Assembly: GCA_963971425.1 (NCBI GenBank)
Contig: OZ020514.1
Coordinates: 13,955,218 to 14,019,217, forward strand
Direction of reading: 5' to 3'
DNA from: Bryoerythrophyllum caledonicum
Taxonomy: Eukaryota > Streptophyta > Bryopsida > Pottiales > Pottiaceae
Length of the DNA: 64,000 nucleotides
This document shows, piece after piece, positions 62,061 through 64,000 of the stretch; the stretch's first letter is position 1, and the number at the start of each line of letters is the position of its first letter. The position numbers and the translations under genes are program-made. Below the pieces are notes generated by a model. That model was not told the origin of the DNA, ran no database searches, and saw only the letters and a list, made by a program, of their open reading frames with translations.

Positions 62061-64000
62061 TGAGTCATCAATGAATCACTAAAATGTTTAGACCCTATAC
62101 CAGAATACACCCACCCACCTCCACCACCTCCCTACATCCCACCACAAAATCAAAACATTAGATCCAATCAAGAAAATACATACATAATCACATGGAATGC
62201 CTCCTTTCTAAACACTGCCCTTCCTAGCCTACAAACGTTAATCACGCACACAGACACACCACCAGCCGTCATAGTTATACAAGAAACAAAATTATCTGCC
62301 ACAAAATCTACAAAATATATTCAAAATGTATTCCAAGACTATAAACTCATCTTTAACAATACACATGCACTTACAAGATGCATTCAACAACGGAGACCAT
62401 ACACACCGGGCCGCGGTGGCCTCCTTTCACTAATACACAAAAAATATGCCTTCCCGGCCAACATCAACAAAATTCCTATCCCAATGCACATATCACTTTA
62501 CATTCAAATGATCAAAATTACTAATCACCCACTACAACCATGGTTAATCTTTCACATCTATATGCCATCTCATCCCGAAGATACTAGATCTATTATAGAC
62601 ATACAAATCACTATTACATCTCAAATTAATAATAACCCCAATCACGCATACCTATTATGTGGAGACTTCAACAGAGACATAGCATTAATCGGTCGCCAAA
62701 ATGGAAATCATAACACCCCCCCAAACCATTTATTACGAATGGCGCTGCTTCACAGAAAACTTAAACTTTGCCTACATCAATACCGATACACAATTCTCTG
62801 GACAAGGTGGACATAATTATAGTGATTGGAGTCTAATAGATGGATTCTATATAAATACAAACAACAATACACAATACACCTCTACAATAAACAAGGATGT
62901 TATTCTCAACTCAGACCACTCACCTATACGATTGTACATCCCAAATAACACATTAATTAATAGAACTCCTACAATCCTAAACAATGAGACTATACGCATT
63001 CTCAACCCCATCCCAAAAGACAATATAGAAAAATTCAACACAAAAGTCTTTGAATAAAACTCCACACGAATAGACTCCCTCATAAACACTCTTGAAAATA
63101 ATAATCAACTATCACAAGGACAATAGCAAGAAGCATGCCACACCCTAGACGAACTCATTAATGAAATCTTTGATACACTAGAACAAACCTGTAGAGCCCA
63201 TCTAATACCTCAAATGACAAACATAACTTCTCAACAAGGCGGCTATTTACCCCGCAAACTTTCTAAAACTTGGAAACAACACCTAACTACATACCATGTT
63301 ATACGAAAAACCATTAGAATCGTAAAAAACAACCCTCAATGGCGTAACACCCCATATGCAATGAACTACTAACTCTACAACACACCGAAATCCCTACCCC
63401 GCCGCCTCCGGATTTATCCCACGATACATGGATAAAAGATATTGCACTAATTGCCAAAAATGCCAACATACAAGCCCGGAAAGTAACCTCAAAATACGCC
63501 AAAGATAACATTAAAAAAGCCATCTCAAAATACAGACATATATATAAAATTAGCTCCAAAAAAATCAATTGAAAAGTCTTTTAAAACCTTGAATCTCCGC
63601 CGATAGACTGTATCACAAGTCAATTTAATAATATCCTAACTAGCCCCGAAGACATTGTGAATGAAATATTCAACCAACAAATAAAAATCAATAGACCAAC
63701 AATACCAACATGTAATTACCAACCACAACATCCAATTGAATGTACATGTGCAGTACGCCAATACCCATGGCATGACCTTGATGGATTTACCCTTAATAAA
63801 CAAGGCAAACCAAAAATTCCACTACATAAATACTTTAACAGAGCCACATACGACACATGCCTTCAAAATCTTGGTAACAACAAAGCCCCAGGCCCAGATT
63901 GCATACCAAATTCAATACTCAAAAACATGCCTCCAAGATTTCTTATTCTTCTACCACTGCTATAAACAAAAACAAATACCGACCTCATGGAAATCAAGTG
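62061..64000 (+). pseudogene. LINE ORF2: APE endonuclease and start of reverse transcriptase
   Basis: The frame continues the left part across element B. The endonuclease reads YIITWNASFLNTALPSLQTL, then VIVIQETKLS, LLCGDFNRDIA and NSDHSPIRLY, which are the N, E, D-N and SDH catalytic motifs of AP-type endonucleases. There is one frameshift at about 62,700-62,740 near a C-run. After stops at 63,055 and 63,124 a linker leads to the reverse transcriptase start, NNKAPGPDCIPNSILKNMP, at 63,870-63,930. The window ends there. In the family the endonuclease nicks the target and the reverse transcriptase primes from the nick. Confidence 0.82.

Overview
The window looks like nuclear DNA of a streptophyte (green plant lineage, possibly a charophyte alga or an early-diverging land plant; I cannot name the species). 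The reasons are TTTAGGG/CCCTAAA-type telomere-like tracts, GT-AG introns, and a Ty3/gypsy element primed by tRNA-Asp as in the plant Tat/Athila group. I see no host housekeeping gene, rRNA or convincing tRNA. Nearly all of the 64 kb is mobile elements, several nested in one another.

Layout. (1) About 1-13,098: part of a giant DNA transposon, 'element A'. A ParB/DGQHR-like gene runs leftward off the window edge, a decayed DUF7869-type gene runs rightward, and about 4.5 kb of repeat-rich core separates their presumed leader exons. Palindromes of the form TTAGCTCGAGTCGAGCTAA stud its introns. (2) 13,099-29,669: a Ty3/gypsy LTR retrotransposon with nearly identical 922-bp LTRs, gag-pol broken mainly by in-frame stops, and an extra ~1,000-codon coiled-coil ORF after the integrase. 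A pogo-like TA-flanked MITE (26,717-27,553) sits inside it. (3) 29,671 to about 34,900: the wreck of a second Ty3/gypsy element on the minus strand, holding another small TIR element. (4) 35,470-36,070: an unrecognised coding fragment. (5) About 36,500-41,810 and 62,061-64,000: one APE-type non-LTR retrotransposon (LINE) with a 2A peptide motif ahead of ORF2. It is split by (6) 41,811-62,060: 'element B', a 20.25-kb DNA transposon with 732-bp terminal inverted repeats.

Element B carries the same gene pair as A in the same divergent, head-to-head layout but flipped: a DUF7869-type gene on the minus strand and a ParB-like gene on the plus strand. The plus-strand side continues through several exons into two FCP1/NLI-interacting-factor-like HAD domains. 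B has its own palindrome, near ATCGTAAGATCCTACGAT, in introns, spacers and TIRs. The core of B holds a 1.8-kb tandem duplication made of telomere-like sequence and a ~53-bp minisatellite.

The most interesting proposal is that A and B are members of one superfamily of giant TIR transposons. Each pairs a DUF7869 transposase-like protein with a ParB-like protein and with dozens of regularly spaced, element-specific palindromes. The palindromes occupy the same introns in A and B although their sequences differ. This suggests, as inference, that each element encodes a protein that recognises its own palindrome, comparable to ParB-parS or to TnpA with subterminal motifs.

A second window-wide pattern is decay by in-frame stops and Asp-to-Asn changes, with few frameshifts in several elements. 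That fits cytosine deamination of methylated transposons. Splice sites, UTR exons and joins between exons are read by eye and are provisional.
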